The notes under the pieces are model-generated. The model ran no database searches. It was not told the origin of the DNA and was given only the letters and a program-made list of their open reading frames with translations. From positions 62,001 through 126,000 of the forward strand of contig JAOPGA020000167.1 in the NCBI GenBank assembly GCA_026419775.2: DNA of 64,000 nt. The letters are read 5' to 3'. The DNA is from Acrasis kona. Lineage: Eukaryota > Heterolobosea > Eutetramitea > Acrasida > Acrasidae. Positions 9,545 to 20,720 of the stretch are shown in pieces (the stretch's first letter is position 1; every line of letters starts with the position of its first letter). Position numbers and translations under genes: made by a program.

Positions 9545-12500
9545 ATGATGAACTGGTTTCAAGTCGATAAAGATTCCCCTGTTGAATTTATTGAGGATAC
9601 ATATCAATATCCTTCAATCTTGGAATCTGAGCTACAAGATCAAACTGGAACAAGATACAAAATACATAGCACGAAGAGAACAAACGAGGTAATGATCGGT
9701 GAAGTACACACTCCAAAAAGATTCAAGTTTACGCAACATGGAGTCAATTATTTTAAAGACCAAAATCATTTCAGAATGTTTGAATCAAATCAACATCAGA
9801 GTAGAGAACATATCCCACACTCTTACGATACACAAAATAATTTTGTTTCAATCAACACGATTAATTCAAAATTTTCTTCAATCTTCTCATTTTCACATTT
9901 CAACAGAGTTCAAAGCGAATGTTTCAATGTTGTCTTTCACTCTAACGTACATTAACATTATGTTTGAAGTTCCAACTACTTATACATCACTTCAGGTCAA
10001 CACTGTAATTAGCTCCCCAACTGGATCTGGAAAGACTGTTCTGTTTGAACTTGCAATCATACGTCTATTCTCGACAAAGAAGGATCAAGAGCAACCCAAA
10101 GTAGTCTACATGGCTCCCATCAAAGCACTTGTAATGTCATTCATTGGTCTTACTTTTCACCTTCTTAAATTAGTGTCAAGAAAAGACTGAAGATTGGACA
10201 AAGAAATTTGGCAAAGTGAATTTAACATGTAAGGAATTAACAGGAGACACCGAGAGCATTGAAAATATCGAGCAATCTTTCAAGAACATCGACATTATAC
10301 TCACTACTCCAGAAAAGTGGGATTCTACTAGTCGAAGGTGGAAGGATAGAGGAATGATGGGTTTCATGTCTCAAGTGTCACTGATCCTGATCGATGAAGT
10401 ACATTTATTAAATGAAGAAAGAGGAGCAGTACTTGAGGCTGTTGTGAGTAGAATGAAGACTTTAAAGAAAAGCGAAGAGATGGCCGATAGACCATCCTCA
10501 AATCTACGTTTCATTGCTGTAATATTTGTTTTGTTAGTCCTTGTTTGAATCTTGTAGTTGTCAGCCACTATTCCCAACATTGAAGATATTGGTCAATGGA
10601 TCAATGCTCCAAATGATGCAGTGCTAGTGTTTGGTGACGAATATCGTCCCTGCAAACTAGACGTTCATGTAGTAGGAGTCAGAAACAACTCTTCTAATCC
10701 ATATCTATTCGAAAGAAGTCTGACCTACAAGTTACTATCTGTTATACAAGAACACAGTAGTAACAAGCCAACCATCATCTTTTGTTCCACTAGAAAGTCA
10801 GCTAGTGAGTCAGCCTCCATACTAAGCAAAGAAGTATCATTACTTCGACCAAATCCATTCATCACTGATCCATCGCAACGCAAAAGGTTCTACTCATATT
10901 CTTCTACATATTATAATCCATGCTAGATTACTAGAGGCCAGCTCCCAAGCATCAGACAAAGTCTTATCCGAATGTATAATCAATGCAGTAGCATACCACT
11001 GTGCAGGCCTGAGTGCACAGGACAGAAAACTAGTCGAGTCATTATTCTTGTGTAGCGACGTTCTAGTAGTATGCACCACCTCAACTCTAGCACAAGGCGT
11101 AAACCTACCTGCTCGCTTGTGCATCATCAAAGGCACACAACAGTATAAAACTGGCTCAGGTTACGAAGATTATAATGAATTGATGATGGTGCAAATGATG
11201 GGAAGAGCTGGCAGACCACAGGTTTGAATCATGAATCTTTACAACGTTTATTCACTTAATTAGTTTGACGACAAGGGAGTTGCTGTTATTCTCACCGATC
11301 AGAAGTGCATTCCAAAGTGGCAAGATATCAATAACAAGAACAAACCCGTGGAAAGTCACCTTCAACATTTAATCATTGAGCATTTGAATGCAGAAATTGT
11401 ACTTGAAACGGTGCAGGTAATGTGGTACAATATACAATTACGCCCATAATCATGATAGAATGTAAGAGTTGCCATCGAATGGTTAAAATCAACATTTCTA
11501 TACATTCGCATGATGAAGAATCCAATGCACTATAATCTACCCCAGTCCATCACGAGAGAAAAGTTGGAACAGCATTTAAAACAAATGTGCACCCAACATC
11601 TCGAACAATTATCCAGTGAAGAATTAATCAACATGGATGGAAATGGCAATTTACACTCCACAGAGCTAGGAAGGAGCATGGCAAGGTTTTACATTAAATT
11701 CGAAACCATGCAAACATTCAATCAAGCCAACAACAATGCCTCCTCATCACAATCCGACATTTTAACAGTGTTATGCAAAGCAAAAGAATTTCAAGAGCAC
11801 AGCATTCGACTAGGACAAAAAAAGATTTTAAATGCACTCAACAAAAAGAACGTGATGCAATTTCCAATCAAGGGTAGAATTAAGGACGTTGAGGATAAAG
11901 TGAACGTGTTGATACAAGCAGCCATGGTGGACGCCAAAATCGAAGATTGGACATTGATGCAACAAACCAACCAAATCTTTGCGGTTGCTCCACGAATCGC
12001 TCGTTGTCTAATCGATTACGTAAAAGAAAAGAAGAGATTTCATCAATTATCCAATTCTCTCTTGTTATCCAAGTGCATCCATCAGAAGATGTGGCACGCG
12101 AATTCGAACGCAACAAGACAAGTGGATGGCATTGGAGCAGTATTCTCCAACACCCTTCAAAAGGCAGGAATTACTAACCTACAAACGCTAGAAAAGATTG
12201 ATTCGTTCAAAATCGAATCCATCCTTGGGAGGAATCCTCCATTCGGAAGAAATGTTTTGGAAAAGATTTCAAAAATACCAAAATATGATTTATCTTTCAA
12301 AGTAAGCCCTATACATGTTGTTGAATGGCGCGTGATGAATTCATAGTGCGAAAATGTGGAAGACTCATCTCTCGTGTCCATCACGGTGATTGCCAATAGA
12401 AGAGAAACTGCCAAGTATGGATTCGATAATATTTTCCAAACGCTCATTACTGGTAATCGTTCGAATGATTTGATTGATTATAAGAGATTTTGGTAATTCA

Positions 12501-13161
12501 TCATTTGGTTTGTTTTCTAATGCAAAAGTGGTGCCAAGTATCAACAGTTTAAAACTACGTTCCAAGTGGATGCTCGTCAATCTTGTAACTGCGAACTCAA
12601 GGCGAAACTCATCAGCGACCAATACAGTTTGTTTTTGATTTTTTTAATCTCACCTCGATAGTTGGTTTTGATGTTGACCTAGATGTTACGATTCAGAAAA
12701 TCAATAGAGACTTACTCGACACTGATCAAGTTATCACCCATACTCCAAAGAACAAGATTAAACCACCATCAGTAATCGATAATTCTCTGGCGTTAATGAA
12801 GAACAGAACGGCATCTTCTACCCTGAAAATGTTACCAAAAGTACCACCATTGATTAGACGTGAGGTAGTACGTCCAAAGGATGAAAATGTTCCCATTGAG
12901 GAATGTAATACGAAGCAGCAGGCGGTAGAACCTCCCATCATGTTTAATAGCTCACAATATAACGTTGTTGTGAATCATCATACTAGAAATAATCTTGTTG
13001 AGATGGTGAGGCAATACGTGGAATCGGGTGGTAGAGTTGAAAAGTTCCAAAGTAATGTTCCCGTGTGTGATTTGACCAACTTGGATGACGATGATTGTGT
13101 GTTGATTGATGATGATTTTGAAGATTTTAATCTGGATATTGTTTTTGACGATGTATTCTAA
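9545..13161 (+). CDS. HFM1: Meiotic Ski2-like DNA helicase HFM1/MER3
   Basis: Superfamily 2 helicase that stabilises recombination intermediates for meiotic crossovers. Ten exons: 9545-9946, 9996-10130, 10174-10518, 10558-10886, 10927-11221, 11264-11416, 11459-12301, 12347-12492, 12529-12626 and 12662-13161. All joins are in phase and encode about 1081 residues. Motifs in order: PTGSGKT (I), MAPIKAL (Ia), CKELTGD, TTPEKWDS, LIDEVHLL (DExH, II), LSATIPN (III), HCAGL, TSTLAQGVNLPAR (V), MMGRAGRPQFDD (VI); then a winged-helix and Sec63-like region and an FN3-like region with QYIGFDVDLDV. The disordered tail is short and acidic. Donor GTTCTA (intron 10887-10926) is weak but gives the only open join. 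Human HFM1 is longer (about 1435). Confidence 0.9.
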
Positions 13162-13237
13162 TAAATAGCCGGTTTTCTACATAGACATTGCACTTGATTT
13201 GTACGTTGTTTGTTATTTTAAAATTTAGTCAACTATG

Positions 13238-13246
13238 TATATAAAG
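13238..13246 (+). promoter_or_regulatory. TATA-like element upstream of RIF1
   Basis: TATATAAAG about 50 nt upstream of the RIF1 start codon, in a 133 bp gap. Position and sequence suit a core promoter element. Not tested. Confidence 0.35.
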
Positions 13247-13294
13247 GGCGCAATTTTTATCTGTTAACATTATTTGATTTTCAAGACGAACACC

Positions 13295-16200
13295 ATGTCA
13301 CAAACAGACATCGGCAAACTCTTCAAATCGTTAAGAACTAGCAAAGATGCAACCGGAAAAGACAAGATAGACTTGTACAAAAAGTTGATAACATTGTTAA
13401 AAAATAAGGATACTGCAAGTGTATCTTTTGTTGTGAATAACCTTGAACAATTCTTGGATATGTTTATAAAGGATATGGAAATAGAATCTCTGTAAGATTG
13501 TGTTTTGAAGTGCTTCTAATTTGATAGGATTGTATCTGCTTTCACAAGTCTTGGATATCTTGCAAACGAATATACATCTTCCTTCACAAGAGCGCAGGTG
13601 TCGCTTTTCTTTGAGACTGCATTCAACAAATTGGAGAAAGAAAAAAGAACATGTGCACTTGCTCTATGGGTTCTTGGGGTACAAAAGTTGTTGAACTTGG
13701 AGTGCCACTCAAAAGATAGAGCACAAACAATAACTCGTTTCTTTGACTGCATCAAGTTTGGTTTAAATAACCCTTTCCAATCTACCTCAGTCACAGCGGA
13801 GTCACTAAACGTAAATTACACAAACATTTTGAATTTTTACTAACTGTCACAAAGGCCCTTAGAAACATGATATCACTGTATTCAATATTCAGTGCACAAG
13901 ATGTCGCGTCAAGAATAGAGGATTGGATTCCTGATGTTATATTCAAGTTCGCACTTGGGAAGGATACTTCAGCGAAAGCCTTACAGTACACGCAAGTCAT
14001 TTTGGACAGCTCCGTGATGGAGGAAGTAATTTCCAAACACTGGAGAACAATTGTACAAACAAAAAAAAGCATGGCCTCAAAATTTCACAACTTTCTTTTG
14101 AATGAAAAATTATACATTACTCTGGCAGAGCGGATCGAAACATGCAACACCAATGAGAGTTCCTTGTTACCCATTAAGGTATGGGGCTACTGTTCGCTGT
14201 TTTTACAAGAATTGATATACAAAGACAAATTACATACCCATGTTTTGCAAATGATGGAGAAGCCAATCAGCAGCAAGCACGAAAACATTAGAGTTCAAGC
14301 ACTCAAGTCATGGAGATTGATGTGTATGTGCGTGACTTTGCACGATACAGTTTTTAAAGTTGGCAGTGGTAGATTGACATGTATGATGAGACCCATACTT
14401 GCATGCTTAGATGATGCACATCACTCAAACAATTCACCTGTTCGGAATTCATGTTATGAAGCTTGGAAATGTATGATTGAAAATGCTCAACGAGCGGATG
14501 CTGTTTCCACATGTTCCGAAATATTAATCGTGCCCATCATGAGTCGCTTGGCCAATGAGTCCGTTGTAGAAGTACGTGAAAAGTTCTTATCGTTCGTATG
14601 GGATGTTTTGTTTCCAAAGTTTACAATAGAAGCACAACCACTCACAGACAGTCAAAAGACAAAACAATCAAAATGGCTTTTTGAATCGTATGATCAAATC
14701 ATTAAACCATTCATTGAGAGCAAAGTAACTAACGAGAACCACATTGAACAATACATTAGTTTTGTTGTGTCTTGCTTTGAAGTAAATCACACAGCTTCAC
14801 AATCACTTTTGGAGAAGATCCCTTTGGAGGTTTTGATCAAAAACAATGCTTTCAAGATGATTCCGCACCAAATACTAACCAGCACTAAAAATGGAGAGGG
14901 CACGTTGTTTTGTGATATTTTATCAAAATGTCAGAATGAAGCAGTTCAATACATTGTGGAATCTATAAACTCTTATGGAAAGAATGAAGAAAACACATTG
15001 ATTGCCAGCAGCAAAGAATCAAAGAGCTTTTTGGACATTTTGACGAACAACAAACTAGAGGCATGTCATCGCATCAAGTGCTGGAAGGCTATATGCGAAC
15101 AGTTCGACATGGAGTTGCGCATGTTGATGGAGAAGAGCAAACTTGATGACTGCAAGAAGATCATCAAGATGGAGAAATGTGAAGAAAAGACCTCTTTATC
15201 AAATAAACCCTCAGAACCTAAATGTAGTGGTGCCATCTTGAGCACATTATTCTTTTGCATTAAAGTTCCTGACCATGCACTACTCACAACAGAATGTACA
15301 GATTTGTGGTTGAAGTTGTTGCGTTCGCTTGAATCCTATCGCAAGTTAATTAACTCACCTCCTGTCAAATACCCAACGAAACAACAAAAAAGTGATTTCT
15401 CAAGCGGTACGTCCTTTGCCGACTACATGTGCTGTGAATTAATTGATACCATACAACTTAATAAAGCCATACGTTGTGAATTGAAAAATTCATCAAATCA
15501 TGCCGATGATGAAGCATGGTTGTCTTGTTGTCTTGTTTTGTGCGATTTATTAATGGGAGCGTGCTGCGATCACTTGGCCTTGTTTAATTGTGTTATCGAC
15601 TTTTTATCCAACTTGACTGGTTGTGAGAGGTCAGCGTGTGAGATTGGTATCAAGAATATTGTAAAAAATTCATGTAAGAAATACACAAAAAATACCAAAC
15701 AGGGGACAAGCATCTGTGAAAAGATGATTAGCTGCGATTGGTTATTTAGTAACACGTTTAACGTGTGGTCTGACTGTCTCTCTTGTTTACAAAAGTGCAT
15801 ACTGACTGCTAGTGATGCCAATGCGACTATGCAAGATCTTGAACCATGTCTTTTATATGGACTATCGCACGTCCACATTCGTGATGAAACAATTCTGTTT
15901 TGGAACGATCACTTGTCAAAGCACATTTTGTCATACAGTGCCTCAAACACTGTGGTGTATCCACAAAAGTTAAAAAAGAGATTTGAAGAGCTAAAAGAAT
16001 CAGGTGTAGAGCTTGTGTTGCCATCCTTTAGTCCACCTCCCACAAAGTTTGTGGCACCCACTGTTACCAAAAAGAACAAGATAAAATTAGACAAGAATCC
16101 TAAAAAGAGGAGCAGAGAAGATCAAGAAGAAGATAATGAAGAGTATGTAAAAATAGAAGAAACTAAAGTTGACAATTCTCTCATGACACCTCAACAACGA

Positions 16201-16980
16201 GAGAGGATGAGAGAGAAAAAGAAACAAAAAATATCGTACGTCGAAATGAATCCTTCCCTCCAACACGTCTCTTTGTCTCCTAGTCTTAACAATGATGAAC
16301 AACATGATCAACTCGAAAAGTTGAACATCCTTGTCGATGATCACTGCTCCACGCCTGTAAATCAAAAAGACGACATGGATGATTTGTTTGGTAACCTCAG
16401 CACGGGCTGTACGCCCAGTGCCACCAATAAATCTCTGGAAGCTTCTCCATCGCTTCTTGGTGTTTGTAACACCAGTGCTGTTGATTCTGATGATGAAACT
16501 GATGCTAACAAAGTCCTTCCTAGAAACATCTTCTCTCAAGATAACAACAATGCTGACTCGTCTGATATGGCGGATCAAACCGATTTGTTGGGCATTGGTG
16601 TGACGCCAATTAAAAAGGTTCAAAACGAATTGTACATTACCGTGAACGAAACGACTCGCCTCGATGCAGACGAGGAGGATTTGAAAAAGATGATCATACA
16701 ACTTGAGGATGGAAACATGCTCAAATTGAGTAAGGAAGACCAGGAAAATAGTGCTAATGATGGTGCTGCCATAAATCAAAAAAACAACAATGGATTTGTG
16801 GTGCCAGAAACACCCAGAGTGCCTCGTAAGGAAGTCATACAAGATGATTTGATAAAATTGTGTGAGGCTGCCCTAAAACAAAGCAACAACCACATGGACA
16901 AAGAGTCTCTTTTAAAAGCACAGCTGATGGCTGTTCAAATATTGACGAACATAACAAACCAAATCAATAAATTAGTTTAG
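13295..16980 (+). CDS. RIF1: RIF1-like replication timing / DNA repair factor
   Basis: Three exons (13295-13491, 13528-13810, 13855-16980; introns 36 and 44 nt) encode 1201 residues. The first about 750 residues are an alpha-helical HEAT-like array with the features of the RIF1 N-terminal domain, for example LLPIKVWGYCSLFLQELIY and IRVQALKSWRLM. The remainder is disordered, Ser/Asp/Asn-rich, with a basic patch (KKNKIKLDKNPKKRSRED) and KKQKISYVEM, a possible but non-ideal PP1-docking RVxF site. It ends in a predicted helical tail. RIF1 recruits PP1 to chromatin to set replication timing and acts in break repair and at telomeres. It is shorter than animal and yeast RIF1. Its stop lies 16 bp from the stop of the convergent SHOCT gene. 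Identification is from the N-terminal pattern only. Confidence 0.7.
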
Positions 16981-16996
16981 ATTGGTGATTTAATTT

Positions 16997-17628
16997 TCAA
17001 AGACCAAGGATTTGAATCTTCTTTGCCGTAAACTCCTCGTCTGTTAAAATCCCCTTGTCTCTTAAACTAGCGAGCATCTCCAACTCTTCTAAATAATTTC
17101 TTTCTCCAGTGTTGCTTGGGGCATCTGTTGGAGCGGCGGTTTTTTGTGGAGAGGATGGACTCATTACTCTTTTTTCACCTGTGATGGGATTTACCACAAA
17201 ACCTTGAGCTTTGTGCTCCTCCTTTTTGACTGTTCTAAAGTTTTTTGGGTTTGCTGAAATCATGGTAGCCTCCTTAGGTTTGATGCTGAAGTTACCATCG
17301 TGTCTCTGCATAACTTTCAACCGACCCTGATCGCTGAAAATACCAATGTAAGTACCATTATCAGTGACATTAAATTGTTGAACGCTATTCAAGTGGTTTT
17401 TGTCGATTTTAATTCTTAGTTTGATGTTGTGAGCACGTGCAAAACCTTTCTGCTCTACTTTTACAGTGACTTCATCATCCGCTGTTCCTGTGGTATCCTC
17501 ATAAACGAGAACTTCATCTATAAAAAGTTGAAAGGGTTCTCCTTCTTCCGCAGGAACATCCTAAATTAATCTTTTAGATGCTTCCGTTGATCATACTATA
17601 CCTTGACTACCAAGTGCACATCAGTCAT
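16997..17628 (-). CDS. SHOCT-domain protein
   Basis: Two exons (17602-17628 and 16997-17560; intron 41 nt) encode 196 residues beginning MTDVHLVVKDVPAEEGEPFQ. The N-terminal 100 residues are beta-rich (FQLFIDEVLVYED and similar). The C-terminus, LEELEMLASLRDKGILTDEE, is a clear SHOCT motif (short C-terminal oligomerisation domain, Leu-x-x-Leu...Gly-Ile-Leu/Thr-Glu-Glu-Phe). SHOCT segments occur at the ends of many unrelated proteins, so the function is not determined. No membrane segment or signal peptide is seen. Confidence 0.75.
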
Positions 17629-17685
17629 TATGAAGCTGTCAACGTCTTGTTACAAAAGTTTTTGTAAAAACACTCTTTATTCAAT

Positions 17686-19186
17686 CTAATTAATTTCAAG
17701 GTTGCTACCTCTTCTGTCCACCTCCTTGATCTCATGGACAACATTCCTTGTAACGATGAACCATATAATCCAGAAGAATGCACAAGTTCCAGCGACGCAA
17801 ATTTGGAAAATGGCAATTTGGAATGGTTTCAATCTGAAATAATCGTAAAGTAGGGGTCCGTATGTTAACAGTGCCACAGATTGTGCCAAATTTAAAGAGA
17901 ATCCTGTATCCATTGAAATGGTGCGCCCTAAAAAGTTGTTGGGCGTGACCATTTGAATACATGAGTTTGAAAAGATCCATAAACAACCACTGGCACAAGC
18001 TATCATCATTGTTGCAACAACATAGGTCCACAGATTTTGATAAGCAACTATGATTGCATACGCAGGTACCATAGCACAGAAGCCCAGGACGATAATAGTT
18101 CTCATGGTCTTTGGTCCGTAACCCTTTGGCAAGCATCTTTCAATAAAAACTGGAGCGAAACCAGCCACTACACCTGCGACGGCTCTAATAATGCCATAAA
18201 CTTTTGATGCATCCCTTATTTGACCAGTGGGTTGGAACACCTCGAAACACATTTTCAGAACGACAAAGTCCATGGCAGTAAAATTAATAGCACCCAAACC
18301 TATGATATGATGTAACAACAGGAAAACAAAACAGAGACTAACCCTTAATGAGAACAAGTGTGAGCACGTATGGATGTTTTAGTAAGAATAAAATACCAAA
18401 ATAGAACTCTCGCAGTTGTATCGCTACTCTTATAAAAATATTTGATGATTTTTCTTCTTCTATTGATGTATCAGTTGTTAACATTTTTCTATGAATGGCC
18501 TCCGGTTTCAACGAAGAATATCTGAACAATTGTAGTACACAAAGTGAGGAGCACAAGAATGTCACAGAGTTGATTGAGAAGCAAACACCAGGCCCAGCTA
18601 AACTTGTTATAAATCCACCGAAAAAGCTTCCTATAAAAGCACAACACAACCAAGTGAGTGCTTCTAGAGCGTTGGATGTTACTAATAAATGTTTGGGTAT
18701 TGTAACAGGTACCAGACCTTCGCGAGAAGGATCAAAAAATGAATTAAAGGACCAATTTATCCCACACACAATATATATGCCCCAATAGTACTTATGTACA
18801 TCAATCAATACAAACAGATAACCTAGAACGAAAATCGCTCGAAGTACATCCGATGCGAGCATTATTTTTCTTCTATCGAAAACGTCTGAGAGTGGGCCTG
18901 TGACTGGCAAAAATATTATAGGAGGAAGGAACGACATTAATAATACTAAGACAACAGCGGTCCCAGAGTTCCTATTGCTTCTACCAAAGACTCCTTCTAT
19001 TAATGTGAGTAGCGCCACTTGTGTGAAATAATTTCCAATGGTCGAAATTAAACCAGAGAGCCACAACCAACGAAACCTTCTCTTCTTTATCAAAACTCTG
19101 GCATAGTCACCGAATATTTTAACCCATATTGACTCCTTGCGCTTCACCAAGTTTTCGTCGGAGTTAATCAAGAGGGTGTTCTCCAT
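17686..19186 (-). CDS. Major facilitator superfamily transporter (EntS/MFS_3-like)
   Basis: Two exons (18343-19186, 17686-18299; intron 43 nt) encode 485 residues with about 10-12 hydrophobic segments. The N-terminal half has WLWLSGLISTIGNYFTQVAL (TM1) and PLSDVFDRRKIMLASDVLRA, which is the MFS motif A region (G-x-x-x-D-R/K-x-G-R-R/K) in the loop between TM2 and TM3. GINWSFNSFFDPSREGLVP resembles EntS-type efflux carriers. Such proteins export siderophores or drugs in bacteria, and the eukaryotic substrate cannot be told from sequence. Plasma membrane or endomembrane location is inferred. Tail is hydrophilic and charged. Confidence 0.85.
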
Positions 19187-19350
19187 TAACTATCAAAGAT
19201 TCTTTGTTACAAATAATTCCAAGTGCTTCAGTTTTGAAAAAATTTGACGAATATCTTGGTCAATACGGTATACTTTATTCAAAACTATTCACAAACTTAA
19301 CACATACTCACTCTTAAATTTGATGGTTAAAAGGAACGAATTACAAATTT

Positions 19351-19827
19351 TTATTGTTGTCTTCGCTTCTCCGCTTCTTGAAGACCTAAATAGTAACCTG
19401 TATAGTAGCCAACATTATACCAACTTGTAACCAAACTACTGAGGTTTTCGTTACCTTTCCACATCTGATCTGGAGGGGGTACATTATCTGGTATTTGTAC
19501 ATCTCTTGGGTGGAACTGTGTGTAATCTATTTCTTCGGACTCAAACTCCTTTTTGATTTTCACTTCCTCATACTTCATGGGCGACTTTCTCTTTGACGAT
19601 CTTGGTGTGAAAGAAGTGTTGTTGTACATAGATATAGTTTCGTCAAATGCATCTATAATCCTGTTGTCATCAACATACTCCTCCCCTTCAATGTAACTTT
19701 CTTCTCCCTCTCCATTCTCTTGCATGTGATCGTAGTCATGGTCCTGCTCAACTTCCTCGTGAGAATTTTCATTTTCCTCATATACTAGCTCACCATTGCC
19801 TAGTTTGTGCATGATTTGTTCTTGCAT
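19351..19827 (-). CDS. SMN1: Survival motor neuron protein (SMN), Tudor-less form
   Basis: 158-residue single-exon protein. The C-terminal SSLVTSWYNVGYYTGYYLGL is an unmistakable SMN YG box, the Gly/Tyr zipper that mediates SMN oligomerisation. The segment NRIIDAFDETISMYN suits the Gemin2-binding helix near the N-terminus of SMN. Between lie acidic and basic disordered stretches and a PPPDQMW motif. The Tudor domain of animal SMN is absent, as in fission yeast Smn1 (a similar size). SMN acts with Gemin2 in assembling Sm rings on spliceosomal snRNAs, which fits an intron-rich genome. Head-to-head with TRM9 across 86 bp. Confidence 0.88.
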   Translation of the reverse strand: MQEQIMHKLGNGELVYEENENSHEEVEQDHDYDHMQENGEGEESYIEGEEYVDDNRIIDAFDETISMYNNTSFTPRSSKRKSPMKYEEVKIKKEFESEEIDYTQFHPRDVQIPDNVPPPDQMWKGNENLSSLVTSWYNVGYYTGYYLGLQEAEKRRQQ

Positions 19828-19913
19828 GGTTTATTGTATGTTCGTTGTCCCTGTTGAACATAACATAATCGATCAACTGTGGTTTTGTAACTTGTTGAAA
19901 CCAAGACATAAAC

Positions 19914-20684
19914 ATGGAAGAACAGGAGATGGGAGCGAAATTCGAACAGAAGTATGTTACAAATGTCTACGATGCGATAGCGCCCCACTTTTCACACACA
20001 CGTTACAAGGCATGGCCGTTTGTAGAGCATTTTCTAAAAAACCAACCTAAATGGTCTATTGTTGCTGATGCTGGTTGTGGAAATGGTAAATATCTTGGAA
20101 TAAATCCAGATTTAAACATGATTGGATCAGATATGTAAGAACATTGCTCATCCTTTTAATCATCACAATAACTAGATCGGAGTCTTTAATAAACATTTGC
20201 AAAAATAGAGGATTTGAGTGCATGGTCAGTGATTGTACCAACCTACCATATCGCAGTAATTCCTTCGACGTTGTCATATCCATAGCTGTGGTGCACCACT
20301 TTAGCACAGTTGAAAGACGCATACAATCTCTAAAAGTAGGTCTAAGTGTGAATAAATAAACTAAAAAACTAACAGGAGCTCCTAAGGATCACAAAACCAG
20401 GAGGAAAGGTGTTAGCTTACGTCTGGGCTTTCGAACAAGTAGATAAAAAAGGAGAGCAGCGTTACAAAGAACAAGATGTCTTCGTACCTTGGCATCTTCA
20501 GAAGCAGTACAAAAAGTTGAATCAAGAAGAATTACCTCCAGGACTAGTTTTTGACAGATATTATCACATGTTCAAACAAGGAGAACTTGAGAATTTATTT
20601 AAAAAATGTGAAGAGATGAATTCCATAGTAGAAACAGCATTCGAGAAGGACAACTGGATTGTTGTAGTAGATAAGAAACAATAA
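19914..20684 (+). CDS. TRM9: tRNA wobble-uridine methyltransferase TRM9
   Basis: Three exons (19914-20134, 20176-20335, 20376-20684; introns 41 and 40 nt) encode 229 residues. Class I SAM-dependent fold: motif [14 protein letters not shown], then [18 protein letters not shown] and AVVHHFST, then [17 protein letters not shown]. The N-terminal [20 protein letters not shown] and the C-terminal VFVPWHLQ...[13 protein letters not shown] are specific to TRM9/ALKBH8. The enzyme, with TRM112, methylates cm5U to mcm5U at tRNA position 34 in the cytosol. Length is a little below yeast Trm9 (279). Confidence 0.93.
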
Positions 20685-20720
20685 AACAGTTCTGTAGAAT
20701 ATATAAATATTTTTTATTCT

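Noticed and set aside
16087..16842. Minus-strand 251-codon ORF inside RIF1
   Set aside because: Antisense to the Asp/Lys-rich tail, which generates Phe/Leu/Ile-rich shadows; no supporting signals.
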